Shown: piece by piece, positions 34,436 to 44,690 of the stretch
Layout of the letters: the number at the start of each line of letters is the position of its first letter
Position numbering within the stretch: the first letter of the stretch is position 1
Source: Acetobacter vaccinii
GTDB lineage: Bacteria > Pseudomonadota > Alphaproteobacteria > Acetobacterales > Acetobacteraceae
Direction: 5' to 3'
Length of the DNA stretch: 64,000 bases
Assembly (NCBI RefSeq): GCF_008365315.1
Contig: NZ_CP043506.1
Location: 2,152,001 to 2,216,000 of the forward strand
Program-made: the position numbers and the translations under genes
Notes under the pieces: model-generated
Databases searched by the model: none
Seen by the model: the letters and a program-made list of their open reading frames with translations, nothing else
What the model was told of the DNA's origin: nothing

Positions 34436-34743
34436 GATTGAAGACTCCAGAGGGGCTTTGGGGTATGTCTTCCATCTGAACTGTGGCATGTTTTATTTTG
34501 ATTATTACGTCAAATGTGCAATAAAAATCATAAAATAGAAGAATATTTTCCTAAATAATATCCCTTTATTAGTATTTATGGGTGCGCGGTGGCGGGTGCA
34601 GCTGTTGCTTCTGCCAGGGGGTGGGGTGGCGCTAAAAACATGGCAGGCGCATTGCACACCGGGGGCAAAGCGGGCATGTCTGCCCCAGCCGGGTGTTGGT
34701 TGCGATGTCTGGCCATGGACCATCTGGAGTGGAGAAAAAGCTC
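34436..34743. other. Divergent intergenic region of the Hint and ugd genes
   Basis: AT-rich between 34490 and 34580, the likely site of divergent promoters. The part from 34580 to 34743 is GC-rich leader before ugd; no gene or clear hairpin was found. Confidence 0.45.
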
Positions 34744-36069
34744 GTGCGCATAGCCATGATTGGTGGCGGATATGTCGGCCTGGTTTCTGCCGCATGTTTT
34801 GCTGAATTCGGGATGCATGTTTCCGTGGTGGAAACCAACGCTGAACGGCTGGCGGCATTGCGTGAGGGGCGTATCCCCATTTACGAGCCCGGGCTGGACA
34901 CTCTTGTCGTTTCCAACAGTCAGGCCGGTCGGCTGGTTTTTGGGGATGATATTGCCAGCGCCGTGGTCGGGGCCGAGGCTGTGTTTATTGCGGTAGGTAC
35001 CCCCCCGCGCAATGGTGATGGTGCCGCCGACCTGCAGTATGTGCATGCCGCCGCCCGCCAGATCGCCCAGGCTCTGACCGGCTATGCTGTTATTGTCACC
35101 AAATCCACCGTACCGGTGGGCAGCAGCCGTAGAATTGCGGAAATCATCCGCGAGGCCCGGCCCGATCTGGACTTTGATGTGGCGTCCAACCCCGAATTCC
35201 TGCGTGAAGGCAGCGCGATTGATGACTTCATGCGCCCGGACCGGGTGATCATCGGTCTGGACGAAGCAGGCAAGAACGGCACGGCACGGGCCGAGAATGT
35301 CATGCGGCGTGTGTATCGCCCGCTGGCGCAGTCTGCTGCCGAGCTGGTGTTTACCGGGCTGGAAACGGCAGAACTGACCAAATATGCCTCTAACTCCTTC
35401 CTGGCGATGAAGATTTCCTTCATCAACGAAATGGCCGACCTGTGCGAAAAGCTGGGTGCCAATGTGGAAGGGCTGGCCCGTGGCATGGGGCTGGATACAC
35501 GCATCGGGCAGCGCTTCCTCAACCCCGGTCCGGGGTATGGCGGGTCGTGCTTTCCCAAAGACACACTGGCTCTGTCGCGTATTGCGCAGGAAAGCCAGAG
35601 CGGCTGCCGTCTGGTGGAAACCACCGTGCAGGTTAACGAGGCCCGCAAGGCGGCCATGGCGGGGCGGATTATTGCAGCCTGTGGGGGCGCGGTAAACGGC
35701 CGGACCGTGGCGGTGCTGGGGCTGACCTTCAAACCCGAAACGGACGATATGCGCGAGTCCGCATCCATTCCCATTCTGCACCGCCTGGCGGAAGCCGGGG
35801 CCGTGCTGCGTGCGTATGACCCGGTTGGGATGGAGGCCGCCAAGCCCCTGCTGCCAGCCCAGACCATCTACTGTGCCGATGCCATGGACGCCGCACAGGG
35901 GGCGGATGTGCTGGTGGTGCTGACAGAGTGGAACATTTTCCGTGCGCTCTCGCCCGAAAGTCTGGCCCAGCAGATGCGTGCAAAGGTTGTTGTGGACCTG
36001 CGCAACATCTTTGACCCAGACGCCATGCGGGCTGCGGGCTTTGTCTATCAGTCGGTTGGTCGCCCCTGA
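34744..36069 (+). CDS. ugd: UDP-glucose 6-dehydrogenase
   Basis: 441 residues, typical length. It oxidises UDP-glucose twice to UDP-glucuronate for exopolysaccharide and LPS. Motifs are the N-terminal NAD fold RIAMIGGGYVGLVS, the catalytic loop PGPGYGGSCFPKD with the active-site Cys, the SNPEFLREG segment and GLTFKPETDDMRES. GTG 34744 is preferred because it gives the canonical N-terminus (M-R-I-A-M-I-G) and GGAG lies 9 nt before it. The gene is alone before gpt, which begins 83 nt later. Confidence 0.94.
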   Translation: MRIAMIGGGYVGLVSAACFAEFGMHVSVVETNAERLAALREGRIPIYEPGLDTLVVSNSQAGRLVFGDDIASAVVGAEAVFIAVGTPPRNGDGAADLQYVHAAARQIAQALTGYAVIVTKSTVPVGSSRRIAEIIREARPDLDFDVASNPEFLREGSAIDDFMRPDRVIIGLDEAGKNGTARAENVMRRVYRPLAQSAAELVFTGLETAELTKYASNSFLAMKISFINEMADLCEKLGANVEGLARGMGLDTRIGQRFLNPGPGYGGSCFPKDTLALSRIAQESQSGCRLVETTVQVNEARKAAMAGRIIAACGGAVNGRTVAVLGLTFKPETDDMRESASIPILHRLAEAGAVLRAYDPVGMEAAKPLLPAQTIYCADAMDAAQGADVLVVLTEWNIFRALSPESLAQQMRAKVVVDLRNIFDPDAMRAAGFVYQSVGRP

Positions 36070-36152
36070 CAGGCTAAGGTCGCACTTGCCTCTGCCGTTA
36101 CGGAGGGGGCAAGTGCTCGCACATGGGCTGAACCTTAAGGTATGGGAACATC

Positions 36153-36638
36153 ATGGCCATCAACTACGCAACAGTGACATGGGACCAACTGCACCGTGAC
36201 GGCAGGCGGCTGGCGGAACTGCTGGTGCCCCGTATGCCGTTTCGCGGGATTGTGGCTGTGACACGGGGTGGGCTTATCCCTGCGGCCATTGTGGCGCGTG
36301 AACTGGGCTGCCGTCTGGTGGAGACCATAGGTGTCGTCACCTATGATGATGAGCGCATGGGCACCCCCACCATTATCAAACGGGCAGAAGCCGCAGGTGA
36401 TGGCGAGGGGTTTCTGGTCGTTGATGACCTTGTGGATTCTGGCGTAACGGCCCGGATGGTGCGTGAGCAACTGCCCAAAGCCTGCTTTGCGTGCCTGTAT
36501 GCCAAGCCTGCAGGCCGCGACCTGACAGATGTTTTTGTGACGGAAGTGCCGCAGGATACCTGGGTACTGTTCCCGTGGGATACGGCTCCGCTGTTTGTGC
36601 CGCCGCTGGTCAAAAGCGAAAGTGAGCAGAATAAGTAA
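36153..36638 (+). CDS. gpt: Xanthine phosphoribosyltransferase
   Basis: 161 residues, close to E. coli Gpt. It salvages xanthine and guanine with PRPP. The PRPP-binding loop is FLVVDDLVDSGVTA, the N-terminal VAVTRGGLIPAAIVARELGCR block holds the PPi loop, and the WVLFPWD ending contacts the base. ATG 36153 begins MAINYATVTWDQLH, the common N-terminus. Confidence 0.94.
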   Translation: MAINYATVTWDQLHRDGRRLAELLVPRMPFRGIVAVTRGGLIPAAIVARELGCRLVETIGVVTYDDERMGTPTIIKRAEAAGDGEGFLVVDDLVDSGVTARMVREQLPKACFACLYAKPAGRDLTDVFVTEVPQDTWVLFPWDTAPLFVPPLVKSESEQNK

Positions 36639-36696
36639 TTTTTTTGTAAAGTCGCTCTTGCCAGATGGGGGCGGGGCGCTTAGGTTCCGGGTCATT

Positions 36697-36773
36697 CGGG
36701 GCGTGGCGCAGCCTGGTAGCGCGCGTGTTTTGGGTACACGAGGCCCCCGGTTCGAGTCCGGGCGCCCCGACCA
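36697..36773 (+). tRNA. tRNA-Pro (anticodon TGG)
   Basis: 77-nt cloverleaf including encoded CCA. The acceptor pairs CGGGGCG with CGCCCCG, the anticodon stem is CGTGT/ACACG around loop TTTGGGT (anticodon TGG), and the T arm has GGTTCGAGTCC. Confidence 0.97.
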
Positions 36774-36799
36774 TAAAAGAGAAGCGGGAGGCACATTGC

Positions 36800-37105
36800 A
36801 TGCCAGCGCGTATCTACAGGCAGTCCAAGCCAGCCGGTCAGTCCGGTCGGGCAGGAACGCATAAATGGATTCTCGAATATGGGCAGACTGCACCGCGTGT
36901 GCAGGACGCTCTTATGGGCTGGACCGGCAGCCAGGACACTCTTTCCCAGATCAGGCTCGTTTTTGATAGCCTTGATGCGGCAGAAGCCTATGCTGCACAG
37001 GAAGGCGTTGCCTATCAGGTCGAGCAGCCGGGTGTGCGTTTGCAGCGCCCTAAAGTCTATGCCGATAATTTCCGATTTGACCGTATCCAGAACTGGACGC
37101 ATTGA
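36800..37105 (+). CDS. Complex I accessory subunit, NDUFS4/18 kDa type
   Basis: 101 residues of the ETC_C1_NDUFS4 family. Mitochondria and most alphaproteobacteria keep this small subunit near the flavin and Fe-S arm of NADH:ubiquinone oxidoreductase. Visible family features are the ARIYR start, GWTGSQDTLSQIRLVFDSLDAAEAYA and the YADNFRFDR-NWTH ending. ATG 36800 follows a GGGAGGC site 10 nt ahead; the frame extends upstream into the tRNA gene but is not used. It lies between two tRNA genes, away from the nuo operon, as often in this class. Confidence 0.92.
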   Translation: MPARIYRQSKPAGQSGRAGTHKWILEYGQTAPRVQDALMGWTGSQDTLSQIRLVFDSLDAAEAYAAQEGVAYQVEQPGVRLQRPKVYADNFRFDRIQNWTH

Positions 37106-37146
37106 TTTCACTCTGCGTTCCGGTTATGGGACAGCCCTGTTGATAT

Positions 37147-37223
37147 GCGCCCTTAGCTCAGTTGGATAGAGCAACAGCCTTCTAAGCTGTGGGTCGCTGG
37201 TTCGAATCCAGCAGGGCGCGCCA
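37147..37223 (+). tRNA. tRNA-Arg (anticodon TCT)
   Basis: 77-nt cloverleaf with encoded CCA. The acceptor pairs GCGCCCT with AGGGCGC, the anticodon stem is ACAGC/GCTGT with loop CTTCTAA (anticodon TCT), and the T arm is GGTTCGAATCC. Confidence 0.97.
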
Positions 37224-37470
37224 CCTTCCTGCCTCTTAAATGTGGGTAGTTGAAGTGATGGGCCTCCGCCTGTCCTTTTCCTTTCGAATAGTCTTCCCAA
37301 ATCATCTGTTCTTACAGTTCTGGCCATGCCTGTGGTGCCGGTAGGTAAGGGCGTTTGTGTGTGGTTTTTTGGCAGGGCGGTCTGGTGGCTTTGCAGCCAG
37401 ACTTTTTTGCTGTGGGGTCTTGCTGTCTTTGCCCTTGACGGCGGGCGGGTGTGGTCGCATTGCTTGCCAC

Positions 37471-38625
37471 ATGCGAGTAGCTGCCATTCTTCTGGCTGCC
37501 GGAACGGGCAGTCGCTATGCCGCCTCAACAGGCACGAGCATTCCCAAGCAGTATGTGCTGCTGGCCGGTCGGCCAGTTATCCGCCACGCGGCGGAGGCCT
37601 TGTTGCCGCATGTTACCTGCCTTCAGCCTGTGGGGGACCCCGAATCCCTGACCGAGGCACTGGATGGCCTGTCCGTCCTGCCCCCCGTCATGGGGGGGGA
37701 GACCCGGCAGGCTAGTGTGCGTGCAGGGCTGGAGGCGCTGGATGCCCTGCCTGAACACGAAAAGCCCGATGTCGTGCTGGTGCACGATGGCGCACGCCCC
37801 TACGTCACCGACCGGCTGGTGTGGAATGTGCTGGAAGGGCTCAAGGCCCATCCCGGTGCTATTCCTGCCGTGCCTGTGGCGGATACGCTCAAGCGGGGTG
37901 TGGACGGGGTTATTGATGGCACTGTCCCGCGTGACAATCTTTTCAGGGCGCAGACACCGCAGGGCTTCCGTTTTGGCCTGTTTCTGGGGCTGCACCGCTC
38001 TGCCGCGGCCCTGACGGCAACAGATGATGCCAGCCTGCTGGAAGACGCCGGTTTTGGCGTGGCCCTTGTGCCGGGCGACGAAGACAATATCAAACTGACA
38101 TATGAGGGGGATCTGGTGCGTCTTGAACGGCTGGTCAGCCCCATGCTCCTGCCGCGTGTGGGGCTGGGGTACGATGTGCATGCCTTTGAAGAAGGGCGTC
38201 CCCTTATTCTATGCGGCATTACGGTGCCCCATACGCTGGGGCTTGCCGGTCATTCTGATGCCGATGTGGGCATCCATGCGCTGTGCGATGCCATTTACGG
38301 CGCTTTGGCGGAAGGCGACATCGGCCGTCACTTCCCCCCCAGCCAGAATGAGTGGAAAGACGCCGACAGTGCGCGTTTTCTGGTGCATGCAGGCCAACGC
38401 ATCCGCGACCGTGGGGGTATGCTGGCCAATGCGGATCTCACACTGATCTGCGAGCGGCCCAAGATCGGCCCCCATGCCCAAGCCATGCGTGAGCGTCTGG
38501 CAGCCCTGCTGGAGGTTGATGTTGACCGTATTTCGGTCAAAGCTACCACCAGCGAGCGTCTGGGCTTTACCGGGCGGGAAGAGGGTATCGCCTGCGCGGC
38601 AACGGTTTCTGTCCTGCTGCCTTAA
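37471..38625 (+). CDS. ispDF: Bifunctional IspD/IspF isoprenoid enzyme
   Basis: 384-residue fusion of 4-diphosphocytidyl-2-C-methyl-D-erythritol synthase (residues 1 to about 225) and 2-C-methyl-D-erythritol 2,4-cyclodiphosphate synthase (about 230 to 384). They carry out the third and fifth steps of the MEP pathway. IspD features are [12 protein letters not shown] and [11 protein letters not shown]; IspF features are [11 protein letters not shown] (metal-binding Asp and His), [27 protein letters not shown] and [17 protein letters not shown]. The fusion is usual in alphaproteobacteria. ATG 37471 gives the normal N-terminus though its ribosome site is weak. The next gene is dusB. Confidence 0.94.
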   Translation: MRVAAILLAAGTGSRYAASTGTSIPKQYVLLAGRPVIRHAAEALLPHVTCLQPVGDPESLTEALDGLSVLPPVMGGETRQASVRAGLEALDALPEHEKPDVVLVHDGARPYVTDRLVWNVLEGLKAHPGAIPAVPVADTLKRGVDGVIDGTVPRDNLFRAQTPQGFRFGLFLGLHRSAAALTATDDASLLEDAGFGVALVPGDEDNIKLTYEGDLVRLERLVSPMLLPRVGLGYDVHAFEEGRPLILCGITVPHTLGLAGHSDADVGIHALCDAIYGALAEGDIGRHFPPSQNEWKDADSARFLVHAGQRIRDRGGMLANADLTLICERPKIGPHAQAMRERLAALLEVDVDRISVKATTSERLGFTGREEGIACAATVSVLLP

Positions 38626-38711
38626 ACGCAGGGGTGCGGGCTGGAGCCCCGGTGCATTAAAGCATTGCACCGTGGGCAGCGGGTCTGTATTTCTGCTTAC
38701 TCTGTAGGCAA

Positions 38712-39791
38712 ATGGAAAAAACCGTGCATTCGCAACCCCACCTGCGACCGATCGACCTTGGCGGCATTACGCTGGACAGCCCTGTCATTCTGGCCCCCAT
38801 GTCGGGTGTGACGGATCTGCCTTTCCGCCGCCTTGCCCGCAAACTGGGGGCAGGGCTTGTCGTCTCGGAAATGATCGCCTCCTGGGCTATGGTGCGGGAA
38901 AATGAGACAACCCTGCGTATGGCTGAAACAGCCGATGCCGCAGGCCCCAATGCCGTGCAGCTTGCCGGGTGCGACCCCGATGCCATGGCCGAGGCCGCCC
39001 GCATTGCCGTAGGGCGCGGGGCGGACCTTATTGATATCAATTTTGGCTGCCCGGTTAAAAAAGTGGCAGTCGGGCAGATGGCAGGCTCCGCCCTGATGCG
39101 GGATGAAGCCGCCGCCGCCCGCCTGCTGGACGCCGTGGTCAAAGCCGTGCCTGTGCCCGTGACCCTCAAGATGCGTATGGGCTGGGACCACCAGCACCTC
39201 AATGCACCGGTTCTGGCGCGGATCGCGCAGGATGTTGGTATCCGTATGATTACGGTGCATGGCCGCACCCGTCAGCAGTTTTACAACGGTGTGGCTGACT
39301 GGGCTTTTGTCCGTCAGGTCAAGGACGCGGTTGCTCTGCCAGTTATCGTCAACGGGGATATCCTGACTGTGGAGGATGCCCGTCTGGCGCTGCGCCAGTC
39401 CGGGGCCGATGGGGTTATGATCGGGCGCGGCTGCTATGGACGGCCCTGGTTTCTGGCTCAGGTCTCGCAGGCCTTGTGCCATGGGCAGGAGATACCTGAC
39501 CCCGACCTGCAAGCCGAAAAGCTGATTGTGCTGGAACATTACGGCATGATGCTCGACCATTTTGGCGACAGGCCCGGCCTGCGTCTGGCGCGTAAGCATG
39601 TCTCCTGGTACTCGGCCGGGCTGCCGGATTCCGCTGCGTTCAGGGCGGCGTTCAACCGGGTAGAAACATCCGCCCAGGCGCTGGATATGATTGCGGAGTT
39701 CTATGACGCGCGGATTGCCGCAGGTGCTGTGCGTGAAGCCCGTGTCTCCCGGCATGGGGCCGACCAGCAGGCGGAGGTCTGCGCCGCGTGA
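38712..39791 (+). CDS. dusB: tRNA-dihydrouridine synthase B
   Basis: 359 residues, FMN-dependent TIM-barrel enzyme that reduces uridine in the tRNA D-loop. Key segments are the start [16 protein letters not shown], catalytic Cys in [21 protein letters not shown] and [15 protein letters not shown]. It is the former nifR3, the standard first gene before ntrBC in alphaproteobacteria. Its stop overlaps the ntrB GTG start (GTGA). Confidence 0.94.
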   Translation: MEKTVHSQPHLRPIDLGGITLDSPVILAPMSGVTDLPFRRLARKLGAGLVVSEMIASWAMVRENETTLRMAETADAAGPNAVQLAGCDPDAMAEAARIAVGRGADLIDINFGCPVKKVAVGQMAGSALMRDEAAAARLLDAVVKAVPVPVTLKMRMGWDHQHLNAPVLARIAQDVGIRMITVHGRTRQQFYNGVADWAFVRQVKDAVALPVIVNGDILTVEDARLALRQSGADGVMIGRGCYGRPWFLAQVSQALCHGQEIPDPDLQAEKLIVLEHYGMMLDHFGDRPGLRLARKHVSWYSAGLPDSAAFRAAFNRVETSAQALDMIAEFYDARIAAGAVREARVSRHGADQQAEVCAA

Positions 39792-40918
39792 AACAGTTTT
39801 CTCGCGGGTCGGAGCCTCGTGCCCCGGGCGCGGAAAACCTGCTCGACAGCCTGCCCGTCCCTGTTCTGGAAGTGGGCGGGGACATGGATATTATCGCCGT
39901 CAATGTGGCGGCGGAAGAGTTCTTTGCCATGTCGCGCCAGCAGCTCAAACAAGGGGGGCTGCGCGCTCTTGCCCCGGCGGATCACCCGCTGTTTACGCTG
40001 ATGGAGCATTTGCAGCAGCGCGGCGGCAGCGTGACAGAGCACGAAGTGGTTTTTAGCTCGGCGCGTTTCCACCATGAGAATGTGACGATTCAGGCAGCAG
40101 ATGTGCCCGATTATCCAGGCATTATCCTGCTAACGTTCCACGTGGCACATGTGGCCCGAGCACTTGACCAGCAGATGACGTATCGCTCCGCTGCTCGCAG
40201 TGTTTCTGGCATGGCGGCCATGCTGGCACATGAAATCCGTAACCCTCTGTCGGGTATCAAGGGGGCTGCCCAGCTTCTGGAACAGGCCGCGAGCGAAGGG
40301 GACCGGGAGCTTGCGACCCTGATCTGCGATGAGGTTGACCGGATTGATGCTCTGGTGGACCGCATGGGCATTTTTGGTGAGGCAGAACTGCATTGCAGTG
40401 CCCTGAACATTCATCGTCTTCTTGAACACGTCCGGCTGCTGGCAATGAACGGCTTTGCCAGAGGCATTCGTATTGTTGAACGTTATGACCCCTCGCTGCC
40501 GCCTGTCTGGGGCGACCGGGACAGGCTGGTGCAGGTGTTGATCAATCTGGTCAAAAACGCGGCGGAAGCCATGCGCGACAGCGGGCGGGAAGGGCAGATT
40601 ACCCTCATGACCAGCTACCGCCCCGGCATCCGTCTGGCCGAACCCGGCACAGGGGCGTGGCGGCACCTGCCGTTGGTGGTGACGGTGCGTGATACTGGCC
40701 CAGGGATTGCCCCAAGCATCCGACCACATCTGTTTGAACCTTTTATTACCAGCAAGGCCAATGGCAGTGGGCTGGGGTTGGCCCTGGTGGGCAAGATCAT
40801 GGATGACCACGGTGGTGCGATTGATGTGGACAGTCGGCCAGGCCGGACGGATATCAGCCTCTTCCTGCCCGTAGCGGAGGAAAATACGCAGGGGCCAGCA
40901 CCCCCGCTGGGTGACTGA
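39788..40918 (+). CDS. ntrB: Nitrogen-regulation sensor kinase NtrB
   Basis: 376-residue soluble histidine kinase. A PAS domain covers residues 20-130, followed by HisKA with phosphorylated His148 in [11 protein letters not shown], and the ATPase domain with N-box [12 protein letters not shown], a DTGPGI G1 box and [18 protein letters not shown]. It phosphorylates NtrC when nitrogen is scarce, under PII control. GTG 39788 overlaps dusB by 4 nt. Confidence 0.93.
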   Translation: MKQFSRGSEPRAPGAENLLDSLPVPVLEVGGDMDIIAVNVAAEEFFAMSRQQLKQGGLRALAPADHPLFTLMEHLQQRGGSVTEHEVVFSSARFHHENVTIQAADVPDYPGIILLTFHVAHVARALDQQMTYRSAARSVSGMAAMLAHEIRNPLSGIKGAAQLLEQAASEGDRELATLICDEVDRIDALVDRMGIFGEAELHCSALNIHRLLEHVRLLAMNGFARGIRIVERYDPSLPPVWGDRDRLVQVLINLVKNAAEAMRDSGREGQITLMTSYRPGIRLAEPGTGAWRHLPLVVTVRDTGPGIAPSIRPHLFEPFITSKANGSGLGLALVGKIMDDHGGAIDVDSRPGRTDISLFLPVAEENTQGPAPPLGD

Positions 40919-40968
40919 ACCATGTTCCTCCGCCTTATTCCAGCCCGCCTTTTGTTGGTTCTGTAACC

Positions 40969-42417
40969 ATGACGCCACCGCCCACCATTCTTGTTGCTGA
41001 TGACGACCGCTCAATCCGCACCGTTCTGGGGCAGGCCTTGGGGCGTGCGGGTTATCAGGTCCGCAGCACCCCCTATGCCTCCACCTTGTGGCAATGGGTG
41101 GAGGAGGGAGAGGGCGATCTGGTTATTACCGATGTGGTCATGCCCGACGGGAGTGGGCTGGACCTTATCCCACGTATTCGCCAGACCCGACCTGATCTGC
41201 GGATTGTGGTCATGAGTGCGCAGTCCACCCTGACCATGGCCGTCAAGGCCATGCAGCGTGGTGCGTTTGAGTATCTGGCCAAACCGTTTGATCTGGCGGA
41301 ATTGCAGGCTGTTGTCGCCAGGGCGCTGACAGCCCCCGCGCGGGAGGGGGAAAGCACACAGCAGGATGGCCCGCCGGAGGAACGCCTGCCCCTGATCGGG
41401 CAGTCGGTAGCCATGCAGGCGATTTACCGCACCATTGCCCGCCTGACGACGTCCGATCTGACAGTCATGATCACGGGGGAAAGTGGCACGGGCAAGGAAC
41501 TGGTTGCCTATGCCCTGCATGAATATGGCCACCGCCGGAATGGGCCATTTGTTGCGGTGAACATGGCGGCGATCCCCCGCACTCAGATTGAGAGTGAACT
41601 GTTCGGCTACGAGCGTGATGGTGTGCAGGGGCGCATGCCCGGTCGGTTTGAGCAGGCCAGCGGCGGCACCCTGTTTTTGGATGAAATCGGCGATATGCCG
41701 CAGGAGGCCCAGACCCGCCTGCTCAGGGTCTTGCAGGAAGGCGAGTTTACAACAGTCGGTGGCACCCGCCCGCTCAAAGCCGATGTCAGAATTGTAGCTG
41801 CAACCCACCGTGACCTGCGACAGGCCATTCAGTCCGGCACTTTCCGCGAGGATCTGTTTTATCGGCTCAATGTGGTGCCCTTGCGCCTGCCCCCCCTGCG
41901 GGAGCGGCTGGAGGATATTCCCTTGCTGGCACGCCACTTCCTCAACCAGTGCCGGGAGGAAGGCGGTGGGTACCGCCAGATTGATGAGGATGCGATCAGC
42001 AGCCTGCAGGCCTGGCGCTGGCCGGGGAATGTGCGGGAACTGGAAAACCTGATCCGGCGTGTTGTCGTGCTGCACTCGCAGGAAACCATTACCAGAGACC
42101 TGGTGGAAACCGAGCTGGCCGAAAATCTGGCTCTGGAAAGCGGGCGTGAGCCGCCTGTTGAAGGGGGCGGGGAGGCTCTGGTGGATGCCGTGTCCCGCCA
42201 TATCGGGCGTTATCTGCAAGCCGGTCGGGACGGTGTTTCTCTCTACGACCTGCATGCCAGGATTATTGCCGAGGTAGAACGCCCGTTGATCCAGATGACA
42301 TTGGCAGAAACGAGAGGCAACCAGATCAAAGCCGCTGCCATGCTTGGCCTTAACCGCAACACGCTCCGCAAGAAAATCCGTGATCTGGAAATTCCCGTCG
42401 TGCGCGGCGTGGTGTGA
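40969..42417 (+). CDS. ntrC: Nitrogen-regulation response regulator NtrC, lacking GAFTGA
   Basis: 482 residues: receiver domain with Asp55 in [16 protein letters not shown]+ domain with Walker A GESGTGKE, and C-terminal Fis-type helix-turn-helix ([24 protein letters not shown]). The sigma54-contact loop is abnormal. Where E. coli NtrC has FGHEKGAFTGA, this protein reads [18 protein letters not shown] (residues 212-229), about three residues shorter and with no GAFTGA. The same loss is known from Rhodobacter capsulatus NtrC, which activates the normal sigma70 polymerase. The gene therefore probably works without RpoN. Stop overlaps the ntrY start. Confidence 0.94.
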   Translation: MTPPPTILVADDDRSIRTVLGQALGRAGYQVRSTPYASTLWQWVEEGEGDLVITDVVMPDGSGLDLIPRIRQTRPDLRIVVMSAQSTLTMAVKAMQRGAFEYLAKPFDLAELQAVVARALTAPAREGESTQQDGPPEERLPLIGQSVAMQAIYRTIARLTTSDLTVMITGESGTGKELVAYALHEYGHRRNGPFVAVNMAAIPRTQIESELFGYERDGVQGRMPGRFEQASGGTLFLDEIGDMPQEAQTRLLRVLQEGEFTTVGGTRPLKADVRIVAATHRDLRQAIQSGTFREDLFYRLNVVPLRLPPLRERLEDIPLLARHFLNQCREEGGGYRQIDEDAISSLQAWRWPGNVRELENLIRRVVVLHSQETITRDLVETELAENLALESGREPPVEGGGEALVDAVSRHIGRYLQAGRDGVSLYDLHARIIAEVERPLIQMTLAETRGNQIKAAAMLGLNRNTLRKKIRDLEIPVVRGVV

Positions 42418-44690
42418 CATCCCGCATGAGGCGCTTGAAAACAATGCTCCAGAGCTGTTTATCGCGGGCGCGATTGCGTTGGGTCCTGCGCTCGCTTGAG
42501 CGCCGCAGTGTCGCTCTGGCGCTGGCGGCCCTGACCCTGTGCCTTGGCTTTGCAACCTTTGTGGTGCTGTCGGCGGGGATGTCGTTCGGGCGTTATGCGC
42601 TGCTGGAGCCTATTATTCTGTTCCTCAATGGGTTGGTACTGGCGCTGTTCCTGCTGGCGCTGATCTTGCGGCTATGGCCCATGTTGCTGGAGCACCGTGG
42701 GGACCTGGTGGGCACCCGCCTGCATGTCCGGCTGGTGACACTGTTTGGTATTGTCGCGGTGGCACCCACACTTGTGGTTGGTGGTTTTGCTACGCTGTTC
42801 TTCCATTACGGAATCCAGATCTGGTTTTCGGACAGGGTCAACACAGCCCTGACCGAGGCGCTGCAAACCTCGCGCGGGTATCTGACCGAACATAACGCCA
42901 ATATCCGCACCGATGCGTTCTCCATGGCCAACTATATCATGGGGGCACAGAACGAGCTGACATCCAGCGGGGTGGACCTGTTTCAGGACCATAATGCGCT
43001 GGGTGAGATCCTCGACAGTCAGGCGACTATGCGTGGCCTGACAGAAGCCGTGGTGTATGACCCCATTACCAACCGCGTTGTGGCAGCAGGGGGGCTGATG
43101 AGCCGCGCTGGCTACCAGCGGGAACTCCCCCCGCCAGCAGCCACCCTCATGGCCCGCTCGAACGATGTCGCTATTCTGGATTCCCCCGATGCCCGCACCG
43201 TGCGCGCCGTGGTGGAACTGTCGCAGACACCGGCCCTTATGCTGGTGATTACGCGACTGGTGGACCCGGTCATTCTTGAACACATGCACCGGACCGAAAA
43301 GGTGGTGGCGGATTACCACCACCTGAACAGCAACAAGGCCAAGATCCAGCTCACCTTTGTCATGATCTTCATGCTGGTGGCGTTTTTGGTGCTGGCAGCG
43401 GCGGTGCTGACGGGGCTTGCCCTGGCCAACCAGATTGCCCGCCCCCTGGGGCTGCTGAGTGTCGCGGCCCGGAGGGTGAGCGAGGGCGATCTGGGCGTGC
43501 ATGTGCCCGAAACCGGGCGGGATGATGAGGTGGCCAGCCTGTCCCGCGCCTTTAACCGCATGACGGAGGAACTGGCCAGCCAGCGCGCCGAGCTTATGGC
43601 CGCCTATAGCCAGATTAACGAGCGCAGGCGTTTTACCGAGGCCGTTCTGTCCGGCGTTTCCGCCGGGGTTATCGGGCTTGATGTGGAGCAGAAAATAGAG
43701 CTGCCCAACAAGGCGGCCTGTGTTCTGCTGCAAACAGACCTGATGGATGCCATTGGGGAACCTCTGGCCCGGCGCGTGCCTGAATTTGCAGACCTGCTGG
43801 CCGAGGCCGCCATCGCACCCGATCAGGCCCTTACGCGGGAAATCCAGACAGGCCCGGTTGCCAGCCAGCGGACTCTCCTTGTCCGTATCGGTGCGGAGCG
43901 GCGCGGCACTGTGACGGAAGGGTATGTCATGACGTTTGATGACATTACCGCCCTGCAACAGGCTCAGCGCAAGGCAGCCTGGGCGGATGTGGCGCGGCGT
44001 ATCGCGCATGAAATCAAAAACCCGCTGACCCCCATCCAGCTTGCGGCAGAGCGTCTCAAGCGCCGTTTTCTCAAGGAAATTACGTCTGACCCGGAAACAT
44101 TCTCCCAATGTGCCGATACCATCGTGCGGCAGGTGGGGGACATTGGCCGTATGGTGGATGAGTTCTCGGCTTTTGCCCGGATGCCCCAGCCGGTGATGAA
44201 GGATGAAAACCTGTCGCGCATCGTGCGGGAGGTTTTGATTCTCCAGCGTAACGCTCATCCCGAAATCCGCTATACGCTTGATCTGCCGGTGGAAGGCCCG
44301 GTCATACGGTGCGACCGGCGGTTGATCAGTCAGGCGTTGATCAACCTGTTGCAGAATGCAGCCGACGCCATTGGCATGAATGGCCGCACAGCCGACGCAG
44401 AGGCCGAGGCAACCGCCATTCGTGGGGATGTTACGGTCGGGTTAGTGCAGGCTGGGGCAGAGATCAGCATCGCTGTATCGGACAATGGTGTCGGTTTACC
44501 AGCCGACGACAGGAACCGACTGACCGAGCCATATGTTACACACAAGGCTAAAGGTACCGGTCTGGGGCTGGCCATTGTAAAAAAAATCATGGAAGATCAT
44601 GGGGGAACCGTGCGTCTGGAAGACAGGGCAGGAGAGAAGGGAACGGTGGCTACTCTGATTTTACCGGTGAAAGACGACCATGGCGCATGA
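42414..44690 (+). CDS. ntrY: Membrane sensor kinase NtrY
   Basis: 758 residues. Hydrophobic helices at about 30-55, 62-85 and 105-128, then a periplasmic-sensor-sized loop and another helix near 303-325. A HAMP domain ([26 protein letters not shown]), a PAS domain from about 405, HisKA with His532 in [20 protein letters not shown], and the ATPase domain ([36 protein letters not shown]) follow. Its partner is NtrX. GTG 42414 overlaps ntrC by 4 nt, and ATG 42426 is an alternative start. Confidence 0.93.
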   Translation: MTSRMRRLKTMLQSCLSRARLRWVLRSLERRSVALALAALTLCLGFATFVVLSAGMSFGRYALLEPIILFLNGLVLALFLLALILRLWPMLLEHRGDLVGTRLHVRLVTLFGIVAVAPTLVVGGFATLFFHYGIQIWFSDRVNTALTEALQTSRGYLTEHNANIRTDAFSMANYIMGAQNELTSSGVDLFQDHNALGEILDSQATMRGLTEAVVYDPITNRVVAAGGLMSRAGYQRELPPPAATLMARSNDVAILDSPDARTVRAVVELSQTPALMLVITRLVDPVILEHMHRTEKVVADYHHLNSNKAKIQLTFVMIFMLVAFLVLAAAVLTGLALANQIARPLGLLSVAARRVSEGDLGVHVPETGRDDEVASLSRAFNRMTEELASQRAELMAAYSQINERRRFTEAVLSGVSAGVIGLDVEQKIELPNKAACVLLQTDLMDAIGEPLARRVPEFADLLAEAAIAPDQALTREIQTGPVASQRTLLVRIGAERRGTVTEGYVMTFDDITALQQAQRKAAWADVARRIAHEIKNPLTPIQLAAERLKRRFLKEITSDPETFSQCADTIVRQVGDIGRMVDEFSAFARMPQPVMKDENLSRIVREVLILQRNAHPEIRYTLDLPVEGPVIRCDRRLISQALINLLQNAADAIGMNGRTADAEAEATAIRGDVTVGLVQAGAEISIAVSDNGVGLPADDRNRLTEPYVTHKAKGTGLGLAIVKKIMEDHGGTVRLEDRAGEKGTVATLILPVKDDHGA

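Noticed and set aside
41011..42555. 514-codon open frame antisense to ntrC
   Set aside because: Antisense shadow; ntrC is intact in the overlapping operon.
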